Shown here piece after piece: positions 27,868 through 36,029 of a DNA stretch of 64,000 nucleotides. The DNA is taken from contig CALWRY010000006.1 of the NCBI GenBank assembly GCA_944384065.1, forward strand, positions 1-64,000, read 5' to 3'. Numbering within the stretch: the first letter of the stretch is position 1; the number at the start of each line of letters is the position of its first letter. The position numbers were made by a program, and so were the translations under genes. The notes under the pieces were generated by a model. That model saw only the letters and a program-made list of their open reading frames with translations. It searched no databases and was not told where the DNA came from. This stretch comes from an uncultured Enterocloster sp. GTDB taxonomy: Bacteria > Bacillota > Clostridia > Lachnospirales > Lachnospiraceae.

Positions 27868-27890
27868 AAGGCCGCCTTAGGGGCGGCCTT
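27868..27890 (-). terminator. Terminator of the cotJ operon
   Basis: Perfect 9-bp stem AAGGCCGCC/GGCGGCCTT with a 5-nt loop, followed on the minus strand by TTTTA. It sits between convergent cotJC and marR and could act on both. Confidence 0.7.
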
Positions 27891-27909
27891 CCCATGGAGA
27901 TACCGTTTT

Positions 27910-28530
27910 CTACATTCCCGTCACGCCGGCCCCATTTCCGTCAAAGGCCGGGTTAAACGCGTAGAAGTTCCTGCTGTCCAGCTTCTCCTGGGTGATGCGA
28001 AGAAGCTCGCCGAACCGCTGGTAGTGCACCACCTCCCGCTCCCGCAGGTATTTGATGGGCTCGCACACATCGTAGTCCGTCACCACGCGGAGGATGTTGT
28101 CGTAGGTGCTCCGGGCCTTCTGCTCCGCAGCCAGATCCTCGTGGAGATCCGTGATCACGTCCCCCTTGGACTGGAACTCGCAGGCGTTGAAGGGGATGCC
28201 GCCTGCGGCCTGGGGCCATATGCCGGTGGTGTGGTCAATATAGTAGGGGCCGAACCCCTGCTCCTCCAACTCCTTGGCGGAAAGCCCCTTGGTGAGCTGG
28301 TGGATGATGGCGGCTATTATCTCCAGATGGGCCAACTCCTCGGTGCCGATATCCGTAAGGGCAGCCTTGCACTCCTTGTAGGGCATGGCATAGCGCTGGG
28401 ACAGGTAGCGCATGGAGGCGCCGAGCTCGCCGTCGGGACCGCCGTACTGGCTTGAAATAAACTGCGCCATCTTAGCGTTCGGCTGCTTGATGTTTACCGG
28501 GAACTGCAGTCTCTTTTCATATATCCACAT
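27910..28530 (-). CDS. cotJC: Spore coat protein CotJC (manganese catalase fold)
   Basis: The 206-aa protein is a ferritin-like manganese catalase family member: ALTDIGTEELAHLEIIAAII, DLAAEQKARSTYDNIL and REREVVHYQRFGELL supply the Glu/His metal ligands. In Bacillus, CotJC is a coat-associated protein deposited with CotJA. The ATG at 28530 has AAGGAGG at 9 nt. It is the third gene of cotJA-cotJB-cotJC. Confidence 0.93.
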   Translation of the reverse strand: MWIYEKRLQFPVNIKQPNAKMAQFISSQYGGPDGELGASMRYLSQRYAMPYKECKAALTDIGTEELAHLEIIAAIIHQLTKGLSAKELEEQGFGPYYIDHTTGIWPQAAGGIPFNACEFQSKGDVITDLHEDLAAEQKARSTYDNILRVVTDYDVCEPIKYLREREVVHYQRFGELLRITQEKLDSRNFYAFNPAFDGNGAGVTGM

Positions 28531-28797
28531 CAGACATTCCCTCCTTCCCAGGGCCACGGGTCTTCCACCCAGGACCAGTACGCGCTCCCCCGGCTGGCGG
28601 ATGCGGTCAGGGGGCCGAACTGGGCCTCGTAGGCCTTCCTTGCATTCTCATACGCCTCTGTCATCTGATTAAAATAAGCCATAGCCTGGGTATCGCAGGG
28701 ATGGGTGTCCAGGTAAAGATTGGCCTCCACAGCGGCGAAGCTGGTTCACCTGCTGCAGCATGGCCTCCCGGGACGGGTTAAATCCAGGATTCATCAT
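28530..28797 (-). pseudogene. cotJB: cotJB, frameshifted near its 5' end
   Basis: The body (GTG 28730 down to 28530: EANLYLDTHPCDTQAMAYFN..., ending EDPWPWEGGNV) is clearly CotJB. The natural start, ATG 28797 (ATGA overlap with the cotJA stop, GGGAGG upstream), reads MMNPGFNPSREAMLQQVNQL and then leaves the frame. The CotJB text SFAAVEANL lies in another frame, reached at base ~28742. The family reads ..LSFA.. here, so about 5 bp are missing (or one extra base is present), probably lost between short AGCT repeats. Whether an internal start rescues a short product is unknown. Confidence 0.78.
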
Positions 28798-29153
28798 TTA
28801 CTGCACCTCCCATAAGCAAAAATCAAATCCAGATCCGGGAAAATGGTTCCCTGCGCCAGGCCGCGCTCCGGCGCGTAGGGGCTCTGCCACTGCTGCCAGG
28901 GCACGTAGGCCATGGCCACCGGATAATTCTGCTCCAGCACACCAGCGCCGGACGCGGGACATCCGTAGGCAGCGCCTCCCTCATAGGGTGTCGGGATGGG
29001 CACGGTTCCCTGGCCCATATCCCAGGCCGGCCATGGCATGGGCTGCATATCTCCGCCAGCAGGCGGCGTACAGGGACAGCACCGGTGATGGGTCTCCCAG
29101 GACCGGCGGCCGCTTCCGCAGCACTGCCCTCTCACATCTGTATAAGAATCCAT
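28794..29153 (-). CDS. cotJA: Spore coat associated protein CotJA
   Basis: The 119-aa protein ends with the diagnostic CotJA block YAPERGLAQGTIFPDLDLIFAYG. The N-terminal part is Cys/Pro-rich (CCGSGRR, HHRCCPCTPP) and longer than the ~80-aa Bacillus protein. ATG 29153 is preceded by AAAGGAG; the open frame upstream has no ribosome binding site. Its stop overlaps the cotJB start. A sigma-K-like promoter lies just upstream. Confidence 0.88.
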   Translation of the reverse strand: MDSYTDVRGQCCGSGRRSWETHHRCCPCTPPAGGDMQPMPWPAWDMGQGTVPIPTPYEGGAAYGCPASGAGVLEQNYPVAMAYVPWQQWQSPYAPERGLAQGTIFPDLDLIFAYGRCSK

Positions 29154-29187
29154 AATGCGGATGCTCCTTTCACTTTGTTTTCTACTA

Positions 29188-29214
29188 TAGTCTATGAAAT
29201 ATGCCGAGGCTGGT
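29188..29214 (-). promoter_or_regulatory. Sigma-K-like promoter of the cotJ operon
   Basis: On the minus strand AC (29214-29213), 16 nt, then CATAGACTA (29196-29188) fits the consensus AC-N16/17-CATAnnnTA. Sigma-E, which drives cotJ in Bacillus, has a related -10, so either mother-cell factor is possible. Confidence 0.5.
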
Positions 29215-29284
29215 GACAGAAAGCCGCATAGCAGTTCAGCGCAGCAGCTCAGGCCAGCGGTTTTGCCGCTGCTTCCCGCCAGTA

Positions 29285-29312
29285 ACACTTTGTCTTACCG
29301 TCCCATATGATA
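29285..29312 (+). promoter_or_regulatory. Sigma-K-like promoter of the Cys/Gly-rich gene
   Basis: AC (29285-29286), 17 nt, then CATATGATA (29304-29312) matches AC-N16/17-CATAnnnTA. The start codon follows 60 nt later. Confidence 0.55.
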
Positions 29313-29371
29313 TAGTACAAACGCAATCATCACCAACGGTTGCGCAAACAAAGCAAAAGGAGGTTCCCTAT

Positions 29372-29692
29372 ATGTGTAATTTTAGATTCCGCTGCTGCTG
29401 TTGCTGTCCCTGCTGCTGCCGTACCAGCTGCCGTCCCGGCAGGCCCGGCCCCGGAGGTCCCGGCGGTGTGGGACCGGGAAATGATATCTGCGCCGGCGTG
29501 CGCCGCCGCGCCTACCGCGAAGGCTTCCACAACGGCTACTGGACCGGCTACAATGATGCCCTCTACGGCCGCGGACCGGGCTCTGACGGTCCCGGAAGAC
29601 CGGGCGGTCCCGGCGGCATGGGACCCGGAAGGCCTGACGGCCCCGGCTGCTCTGACGGCGCTGGCGACGGATGCTGCTGCTGCAACAGCTGA
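29372..29692 (+). CDS. Cys/Gly/Pro-rich small protein, probable spore surface protein
   Basis: The 106-aa product starts MCNFRFRCCCCCPCCC, has collagen-like GPGGPG and GRPGGPG runs on either side of a central block YREGFHNGYWTGYNDALYG, and ends in CCCCNS. I do not recognise a named family. The sigma-K-like promoter, the divergent cotJ operon and the extreme cysteine content, suited to disulphide cross-linking, point to the spore coat or crust (inference). AAAAGGAGG precedes ATG 29372. A strong terminator follows. Confidence 0.7.
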   Translation: MCNFRFRCCCCCPCCCRTSCRPGRPGPGGPGGVGPGNDICAGVRRRAYREGFHNGYWTGYNDALYGRGPGSDGPGRPGGPGGMGPGRPDGPGCSDGAGDGCCCCNS

Positions 29693-29750
29693 CCCGCCTG
29701 AAAGCTTCTTCCTCCCCAGGCCCAAGCATCCCCGTGACCCAATGAGAAAG

Positions 29751-29800
29751 GCGCAGGCCCGGGTTCCCTCCAGGTTCCCGGGCCTGCGCCCCTTTTTCTT
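29751..29800. terminator. Strong terminator between Cys/Gly-rich and patatin genes
   Basis: Perfect 13-bp GC-rich stem (29751-29763 with 29777-29789), 13-nt loop, then CCCTTTTTCTT. It lies between convergent genes. Confidence 0.85.
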
Positions 29801-29815
29801 ATAACAGCTGCCTTC

Positions 29816-30712
29816 TTATCTCGTCAGCCACCGCTCCATGGCCTCCAGCTGTTCCTTTCCATCGGCTCTTCCGATATCATATACCCGCTGGAGCTCCTCG
29901 GGATTGTGCTCCATCCTCCCGATGTTTAGCGGCTCCCTCGGACGGATTACAAAAATCCTTCCCTCCGCCTCCAGCCGGTCAATCCACTCCACCGTGCGGT
30001 TGTAGGTGATGTGCCGGCGGGAGAGGGCCCTGACAAAGGCAGGATGCCGAGGGTAAAAAAGCCTTGCCATTTTGGCATGCTCCGGCTTCTTCCGGTATCC
30101 CTTCTCCCGGGTCAGTATAACCACATTTCTCTTAAATCCCATCTTCAAAAATGGGCGCAGGGGGATGCTGTCCGTGCAGCCCCCGTCCAAAAGCTTCATT
30201 CCTCCTGCCTTTACCGTCCGCGAGACGTAGGGAAGGGAGGCGGAGGCGCGCATGAAATCAATCTGTCCCCTCATGTCCGTAAGGCGGATATACTCCGGCT
30301 TTCCCGTATCCACATTGCTGCAGCCCACATAAAATTCCGTCCCGGACCGCTCAAACGCCTCAAAATCATAGGGGTCCAGCTCCTCCGGAATCTTGTGATA
30401 GCAAAAGTCCTCCCCCGCAATATCCCCTGTGGTAATCACATTAAAAAAGCTCATAAACCGGCGGTCATTGCAGTACTTTTTATAATACCGGATGCTCCGG
30501 CCCTTCTGCCCCGACACAAAGGAGCACCCATGGATGGCCCCCGCGGACACGCCGATAACTCCGTCAAAATGAACGCCCGCCTCCATAAACACATCCAGGA
30601 TTCCTGCGGTATAAATTCCCCGCATCCCGCCGCCCTCCAGCACCAGGCCGGTTCTCCTCCCTGACTGCTCTCTCTTCAGTTGCTCTCGCTTTAGCTGTTC
30701 TCTCTCTGCCAT
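29816..30712 (-). CDS. Patatin-like phospholipase
   Basis: The 298-aa protein has the complete patatin set: glycine-rich oxyanion loop LEGGGMRGIY (~residue 25), nucleophile elbow GVSAG (S56) and the catalytic aspartate motif DGG (D176). These lipid acyl hydrolases use a Ser-Asp dyad. No signal peptide is seen, so it is probably cytoplasmic or membrane-associated. The N-terminus holds a short duplicated REQLK unit. GAGGAGG precedes ATG 30712. Confidence 0.9.
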   Translation of the reverse strand: MAEREQLKREQLKREQSGRRTGLVLEGGGMRGIYTAGILDVFMEAGVHFDGVIGVSAGAIHGCSFVSGQKGRSIRYYKKYCNDRRFMSFFNVITTGDIAGEDFCYHKIPEELDPYDFEAFERSGTEFYVGCSNVDTGKPEYIRLTDMRGQIDFMRASASLPYVSRTVKAGGMKLLDGGCTDSIPLRPFLKMGFKRNVVILTREKGYRKKPEHAKMARLFYPRHPAFVRALSRRHITYNRTVEWIDRLEAEGRIFVIRPREPLNIGRMEHNPEELQRVYDIGRADGKEQLEAMERWLTR

Positions 30713-30857
30713 AACCTTTCCGCCTCCTCAACACAGCGGTCCGCTCCAGCGCTCGAACCGCCATGTACCATTATATCCCACTTTGCGAATTTTTTCCATA
30801 CGGAAAACGGGGCCGCCGCCTGGCGTCCCCGCTCTCCGCATCCTATCGGTCTATCCT

Positions 30858-31454
30858 TCAATCGTAAATGCTCTCCACATCCCACTCGGTCACAATTCCC
30901 TCTGCCGCATCCACCTCGAACTCGTACTCCAGGCTGCCATAGAAGAATTTTCCCTCATATACGGTGCGGCCGTCGTCATAATCCGCCTTCACCCGGCCCC
31001 AGGTTACCTGGCTGTCCTCTAAGCCTGCCGCTGCCAGCGCCGCCGCCTTTGCCCGGTCGATTCCCTCCTGGGAAGGAGCCTGGGCCTTCCGCTGTCCTCC
31101 CTGATTCGGGGAAGCCGCTGTCTTCGCCTGGTATCCATTCTTCTCCCATCCTCTGTAAAAATGCTCCGCGTCATAGTCCTTGCTCACGATGGTTCCCGTC
31201 TCCCGGTCGATTTCATAGTCGTACTCCTTGTAGTCCGTGGTGTAAAATTCCACATCGTACACCATTCTCCCGTCCTCGTAATCCAGCTCGAGCTTTTCGA
31301 AGGCGATATCGCTCTGGGATACCCCCGCATCCTCCATGGCAATCGTCTTCGCCTGCTCCTCGGTCACCTGTGCTGCAAATGCATTGACCGCCATCGCTGT
31401 GCAGAGAATTCCAGCCGCCAAACCAGTTCCTAAAAATGCAATCCTCTTATTCAT
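30858..31454 (-). CDS. Secreted protein with two PepSY domains
   Basis: The 198-aa protein has a signal peptide (IAFLGTGLAAGILCTAMAVNAFA) and two PepSY repeats. The first begins VTEEQAKTIAMEDAG and ends EIDRETGTIV. The second begins GIDRAKAAALAAAG and ends EVDAAEGIV. PepSY domains are thought to inhibit proteases or modulate cell-wall processes. Such proteins often accompany OmpR-type two-component systems, and one lies 2 kb away. GGAGG precedes the ATG. Confidence 0.87.
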   Translation of the reverse strand: MNKRIAFLGTGLAAGILCTAMAVNAFAAQVTEEQAKTIAMEDAGVSQSDIAFEKLELDYEDGRMVYDVEFYTTDYKEYDYEIDRETGTIVSKDYDAEHFYRGWEKNGYQAKTAASPNQGGQRKAQAPSQEGIDRAKAAALAAAGLEDSQVTWGRVKADYDDGRTVYEGKFFYGSLEYEFEVDAAEGIVTEWDVESIYD

Positions 31455-31542
31455 ATATTTCTTCCTCCATCTTCTTTTTTGTGGTGTGTTTTCCTTTGAT
31501 GAGATGATAATACGGAAGAAATATTAAAAAATTATTAGAGCT

Positions 31543-32280
31543 TTAAATTTTATTTTCCAGGTCCACGGTCCATATCTCCATGGAGCCATTTTCCCGGCTG
31601 TGCCAGCAGGCCCCCTCCAGCGGGCCGCCCACTGTGGGGTCAAAGTAATACCAATCTCCGCTCCCGTCCTCCGGGTCGCACTGGCTCCCGTTCCAGCGGT
31701 GCCAGCTGGTGCACATATAGCCATCCTTATTAAATAAATACCAGTGCCTATTAATTACGCACCAGGCATTGGCGGGAAACGTCCCGTCCTCCCGGCGGTA
31801 CCACCAGCCCACAGCATTCTGCACCCAGCCGGCATCCCCCTTCACCCAGGTTTTCATAAATTCTTCGGGCGTTTTATACAGCTTCTTTATCTCTTTGGTG
31901 GTGCTTCCCCAATCCGGCAGCTGAAAATGAGGCTTATCCACAGGATGCTTCCATTTTCCTCCCCACTCAAGTCCCTCCTCGATGCCGATTTTCCCCACCT
32001 TGTCGAAAAATCCATCCTTGTCATAGTACGCGCCCCGGCCGTCGTTCCGGAAAAAATCAAAGGCCGTCCCCCACTGGTGGAAGGAGCTGTAGTTCTTTCC
32101 CGGCGCATTCGTCACAATCTTTCCCGGCTTGGTCCGCCCCTGGGCATAGAGGGCATCCTGCTCCGCAACTGTGCGCAGCGTCTCCCCGATTTGAATTTCC
32201 AGCCCCTGGGCTGTGCACTCCCGAACCAGCTTTTTAGCCAGCTCCTGCAGCCTGGGGTGGCATAAATTAATATCTCTCAT
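31543..32280 (-). CDS. M15 peptidase (D,D-/L,D-endopeptidase type) with cell-wall-binding repeats
   Basis: The 245-aa protein has an N-terminal M15/VanY-type zinc peptidase domain: H68 and D75 in SSFHQWGTAFDF and H118 in KPHFQLP are the expected metal ligands. The C-terminus contains aromatic-rich cell-wall-binding repeats (GWWYRREDGTFPANAW, HWYLFNKDGYMCTSW, DWYYFDP). There is no signal peptide, as in phage endolysins, but it lies 3.5 kb outside the recognisable prophage edge. It may be a relic lysin of another element or a housekeeping hydrolase. Confidence 0.8.
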   Translation of the reverse strand: MRDINLCHPRLQELAKKLVRECTAQGLEIQIGETLRTVAEQDALYAQGRTKPGKIVTNAPGKNYSSFHQWGTAFDFFRNDGRGAYYDKDGFFDKVGKIGIEEGLEWGGKWKHPVDKPHFQLPDWGSTTKEIKKLYKTPEEFMKTWVKGDAGWVQNAVGWWYRREDGTFPANAWCVINRHWYLFNKDGYMCTSWHRWNGSQCDPEDGSGDWYYFDPTVGGPLEGACWHSRENGSMEIWTVDLENKI

Positions 32281-32371
32281 GGCGGTTCACCTTGTCCTTT
32301 CCTGCCATGCAGACGCAGAAAGCTCGTCTGAGCTCATACATACAGGCATCCGTTCGGGACAATGTCCCGAA

Positions 32372-33484
32372 TTACTCCATTCTATGCAGAAGGCCTGGCA
32401 GGGGTTCCGCCAGCCGGTGAACATATCCCAGAGAGTCCTTGGTCATCAAAAGCTCTTGAAACTGTGACATCAATTCCTTATTGGGAATAAATACATATCC
32501 ATCCTCATAAGTCAGCAGGCCATAGACGACCATTGCGGAGAATATCTCTTCCCGCGTCTTTAATTCCATGGATGCCGCGGCATAACTCCGTATTCTGGAC
32601 GCGGTCCTCTCTCCGGCAGTCATCAGCGCCATATCGTCGCGCACCGCATCGATATTGCCCCGGATGTAGTAAAAAATTTCATCATAGGGGCCTGAGCTCG
32701 TCCAGTAATTGGCCAGCTGATTATCCGTCAGGGCGCAGACTACGGAGCGCGGATTATAAATTCTAAGGCCCGCCGCAGTGTGATATCCGTCATACCAGCT
32801 GTGCAGATCCTCCCGCGTTATTTTGGGCTGCGGCGTTGTTTCCCTGTATGTTCTATAAAGCGTGTCAACCTCACAATCAAGGAATCCAAAATACTCGGAA
32901 TACTTGATTTTCGTGGCCATGTCATATTCTAAAAACATATTCAGTTCAGAACCGCTGGAATATTTTGTAATTGGGAGCACGCCTGTCATATATACAAGCT
33001 CCGCATATATCTGGTCCTTAAATAAATTTTTTAAAAACAGCAGATACTCCTGCTTTTCCTTTTCCGATACAAAGGGAAGATGAAACAGTGCGTCCCACTC
33101 ATCCAATATAAATACAAAGCTTTTGCCCGTCCTGTCAAATATCTTCTGAAAGGTGTCCCACAGAGCCTCCTCACTATCCGCATCCAATGCGGGATAAGCC
33201 GCCGCCAGATCTCCATACAGCCCATCCTGTATCCTCTCAATATACTCGCAGTAGCTGCCGCAGTTTTTTGAAACCCGGCTGAAATCAATGTAAATAACGT
33301 CATGCTGATTCAAATGCTTTTCGAAAAATTTTGACTCAGCAATGCGCAGACCTGAAAACACGTTCCTGCTGTCAGCTCCCTTTCCGAAAAAGGCGCCAAT
33401 CATGTTCGCCATGACCGTTTTCCCAAACCTGCGGGGGCGTGTGATGCAGATATGACAATTGACATGCACCCCGGCCCGTGGCAT
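32372..33484 (-). pseudogene. Truncated AAA-ATPase-like (DUF1703-type) gene, both ends missing
   Basis: The 370-codon open frame matches the ATPase part of the 5433-7061 gene: CITRPRRFGKTVMANMI, FVFILDEWDALF, YMTGVLPITKY, SWYDGYHT, FIPNKEL. It starts in what should be residue ~33 of the family, with no ribosome binding site, and stops soon after FIPNKEL, so the whole PD-(D/E)XK nuclease region (~130 aa) is absent. There are no internal stops, so the truncation may be recent or the fragment may be retained. The 5' break lies just upstream of the response regulator gene. Close to its end is a TTCGGGACA/TGTCCCGAA hairpin (32352-32370). Confidence 0.75.
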
Positions 33485-33558
33485 ATTTATAGAGAGGAAA
33501 TATCCGCAGGCTTTGGCTCCAAGCCAAGCCCTGCCGCTATTATGAAAGGAGACTTAAT

Positions 33559-34233
33559 ATGCGCCTGCTGGTTGCGGAGGATGAACGTGATTTGAACCGC
33601 CTGATACGAAAGACACTGGAAAAGGAGGGTTACGGCGTGGACGCCTGCTTTGACGGGGAGGAGGCTCTCTATTACCTGGAGCACACGGACTATGACGGAG
33701 CCATACTGGATATCATGATGCCAAAACGGGACGGGCTCTCCGTTCTAAAAGCCATCCGGCAGAAGGGCAGCAGCCTGCCGGTTCTCTTTCTCACTGCCAA
33801 GGACAGCATTTCCGACCGGGTCCTGGGCCTTGACTCCGGTGCGGATGACTACCTCATCAAGCCCTTTGACTTTGACGAGCTTCTGGCGCGGATACGGGTG
33901 ATGACCCGCAAGCGCACTCCGCACACCTCCAGCGTCCTGACCGTGGGGGATCTGACGCTGGACACCGGCACCCATCAGGTGACCCGGGGCGGGCGGCCCA
34001 TCGACCTGTCGGCCCGCGAGTACGCCATCCTGGAATACATGTGCATGAATCCCGGCATCGTTCTTTCCCGGGAAAAAATCGAAGACCATATCTGGAATTA
34101 CGACTACAGCGGAGGCTCCAACGTGGTGGACGTATACATCAGCTACCTGCGCAAGAAAATTGACGGCGGCCAGGAAAAGAAGCTGATACGCACCGTCTGG
34201 GGCTCCGGCTGGACCATCAAGGAGGATGCATGA
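33559..34233 (+). CDS. OmpR-family response regulator
   Basis: The 224-aa protein has a receiver domain with the acidic pair ED (residues 7-8), phospho-acceptor D51 (AILDIMMPKRDG), and the switch lysine in LIKPFDFDEL. The C-terminal winged helix ends VVDVYISYLRKKID...RTVWGSGWTI, typical of OmpR/PhoB. GAAAGGAG precedes ATG 33559. The stop overlaps the kinase start (ATGA), so the two are translationally coupled. Targets are unknown. Confidence 0.95.
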   Translation: MRLLVAEDERDLNRLIRKTLEKEGYGVDACFDGEEALYYLEHTDYDGAILDIMMPKRDGLSVLKAIRQKGSSLPVLFLTAKDSISDRVLGLDSGADDYLIKPFDFDELLARIRVMTRKRTPHTSSVLTVGDLTLDTGTHQVTRGGRPIDLSAREYAILEYMCMNPGIVLSREKIEDHIWNYDYSGGSNVVDVYISYLRKKIDGGQEKKLIRTVWGSGWTIKEDA

Positions 34234-35597
34234 GACGCCCATTATCCACAAAATTCAAGCTGACCCTCTGGTTTACCTGCTTTATGTCCCTTCTGGCCGC
34301 AGTCTGCCTGGGGCTCATCCTTATCATCAGCAGCCGCGTGGCCCAGTCCCAGGCCTTTAATGTCCTGTCCATGACCGTGCGCGGCAATATTTCCAAAATT
34401 TCCTCTGTGGACGGAAGCTTGAGCCTTGCCGGGGATTTTTCCTTCTATTCCAATGATGTGTACATGCTGATCTACAGCCGGGAGGGAGCGCTTCTCTCCG
34501 GCCAGACACCTCCCTCCTTCCCCGTAAACACGGAGCTGGAAAACGGCGTCTCCCGTTTTGTTCCCGGGGAGGCAGACGGCTTCTATGTCCTTGATTTCTG
34601 GGTGCCCTCCGGCTGGGAGGAGGGCTTCTGGCTCCGCGGCGTCCTCAGAAGCCCGGACAGGGACCAGGCGGTGGACCAGATTTTCCTTATTTTTTCCGTG
34701 ATACTGCCCTTCTTTATCCTGACTGCAGCCATCGGGGGATATTTTATCGCAAAAAGGGCGCTCTCGCCCATCTCCTACATTTCCGGGGCGGCGGGGAGCA
34801 TCAGCGAGGGGCGGGACTTGACCCAGCGCATTTCCCTTCCCAGGGGAAGCGACCTGGAAATGCAGCGTCTGGCCGATGCCTTCAACCACATGTTCGCCCG
34901 TCTGGAGCAGGCCTTTGAGGCGGAAAAGCAATTCACCTCCGACGCCTCCCACGAGCTGCGCACTCCCACCTCTGTGATTCTGGCCCAGTGCAGCTTTGTG
35001 GAAAAGCACGGGGATGACCTGGAGGAATACCGGGAGGCCATCGACGTGATTCACCGGCAGGCCAGGAAAATGTCCCAGCTCACCCAGAGCCTTTTAGACA
35101 TGACCCGTCTGGATTTGGGCACCCGGCAGCTTGCCCGGGAGGACCTGGATTTAAGCGCCATGACCCGGGACATCTGCGAGGAGCAGGACACCGGCGGCCG
35201 AAGCATCTCCCTGGAGGCCTCTGTTGAGGAGGGCATCCATATGGAGGGGGACGCCTTCCAGCTCTCACGGGTTATCATCAATCTCCTGGAAAACGCCCGC
35301 AAATACGGCAGGGAGGGCGGACATATCCGCGTCCGCCTGTCCCGCCAGGCTTCCCGGGAGGACGGATCTCTCGCTGTGCTTACGGTGGAGGATGACGGCA
35401 TCGGCATCCCTGCAGAGCACCTGGACAAAATCTGGCAGCGCTTCTACCAGGTAAATCCCTCCCGCCAGTCCGGCGCCGGCCTGGGACTGGGCCTGTCCAT
35501 GGTCCGCCAGATTGTGCTTCTCCACGGGGGGACCATCGAGGCGGAGAGTGAGGAGGGAAAGGGAAGCCGGTTTACTGTAAAATTTCCTGCATTATAA
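34230..35597 (+). CDS. Membrane sensor histidine kinase
   Basis: The 455-aa protein has two membrane helices (LWFTCFMSLLAAVCLGLILI and a second near residue 150) flanking an extracytoplasmic sensor of ~115 aa, then HAMP, the H-box DASHELRTPTS (H241), the N-box INLLENARKYG, and G-boxes DDGIGIP and GAGLGLGLSM. It pairs with the overlapping OmpR regulator. It is the last host gene before the prophage boundary. Confidence 0.95.
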   Translation: MRRPLSTKFKLTLWFTCFMSLLAAVCLGLILIISSRVAQSQAFNVLSMTVRGNISKISSVDGSLSLAGDFSFYSNDVYMLIYSREGALLSGQTPPSFPVNTELENGVSRFVPGEADGFYVLDFWVPSGWEEGFWLRGVLRSPDRDQAVDQIFLIFSVILPFFILTAAIGGYFIAKRALSPISYISGAAGSISEGRDLTQRISLPRGSDLEMQRLADAFNHMFARLEQAFEAEKQFTSDASHELRTPTSVILAQCSFVEKHGDDLEEYREAIDVIHRQARKMSQLTQSLLDMTRLDLGTRQLAREDLDLSAMTRDICEEQDTGGRSISLEASVEEGIHMEGDAFQLSRVIINLLENARKYGREGGHIRVRLSRQASREDGSLAVLTVEDDGIGIPAEHLDKIWQRFYQVNPSRQSGAGLGLGLSMVRQIVLLHGGTIEAESEEGKGSRFTVKFPAL

Positions 35598-35706
35598 CTT
35601 TCTTTAAGGATTTTTTAAGACGCATGTCTATTTTTCCGCATAAATACGTTGTTTTGTTACTTTCTTGTTGCTAATAGCTCACAGTGGGTTGTGGCTATTT
35701 GCATGC
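35598..35706. other. Host-prophage boundary region
   Basis: GC content falls sharply after the kinase stop. The left attachment site probably lies here or inside the first bases of the cassette block, but without the right end no core can be identified. No gene is seen. Confidence 0.45.
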
Positions 35707-35718
35707 TTAAATAGTGAT
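35707..35718 (+). repeat. Recombination site A (TTAAATAGTGAT)
   Basis: Identical 12-mer to sites B, C and D. It opens the in-frame cassette A (LNSD...). Plus orientation, like site C. Confidence 0.75.
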
Positions 35719-36024
35719 TTGCAATTTACCACACAAGAATTAGAGGTAAATAGCTACGGGACTGGCAGTATTACATTACAAAAAATTGGCCGAATTGTTA
35801 TCCTTATATTTTCTGGTGTTCAAATCACCGAGAAAAATGGTTCATACACATATATCGCTACATCGCCATATAAGCCTAAATTAGGAACCGTTTATCAAGA
35901 TACTTGCGATGCGAATGGCACTCCATTCAGAATAGCCGTTGTTGCAAATGGAGAAATTGGTTTTAATTATGGCAACACCTCTCCATTCTATTACGGATAT
36001 TTTGTGTACATTTCCGCTGAATGA
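35707..36024 (+). pseudogene. Silent tail-fibre tip cassette A
   Basis: It reads in frame from the site as LNSDLQFTTQELEVNSYG... for ~105 codons to a TGA at 36024. It has no start codon with a ribosome binding site and no promoter. The order of a short linker then a compact beta-rich domain (GTGSITLQKIGRIVIL...) fits a receptor-binding tip. The sequence is AT-rich unlike its surroundings. It converges on cassette B with 5 nt between the stop codons. Expression would need recombination with site D of the fibre gene. The call is an inference from architecture, frame and the shared 12-mer. Confidence 0.7.
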
Positions 36025-36029
36025 TTATT

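Noticed and set aside
32300..32372. Third copy of the branched inverted-repeat element
   Set aside because: It has a TTCGGGACA hairpin and a short ATTACTCC likeness, but no outer arm pair of the expected size.
35665..35706. Independent gene start for cassette A
   Set aside because: The open frame begins at an ATG with no ribosome binding site and the first residues do not continue the tip family; the site-based reading from 35707 is better.
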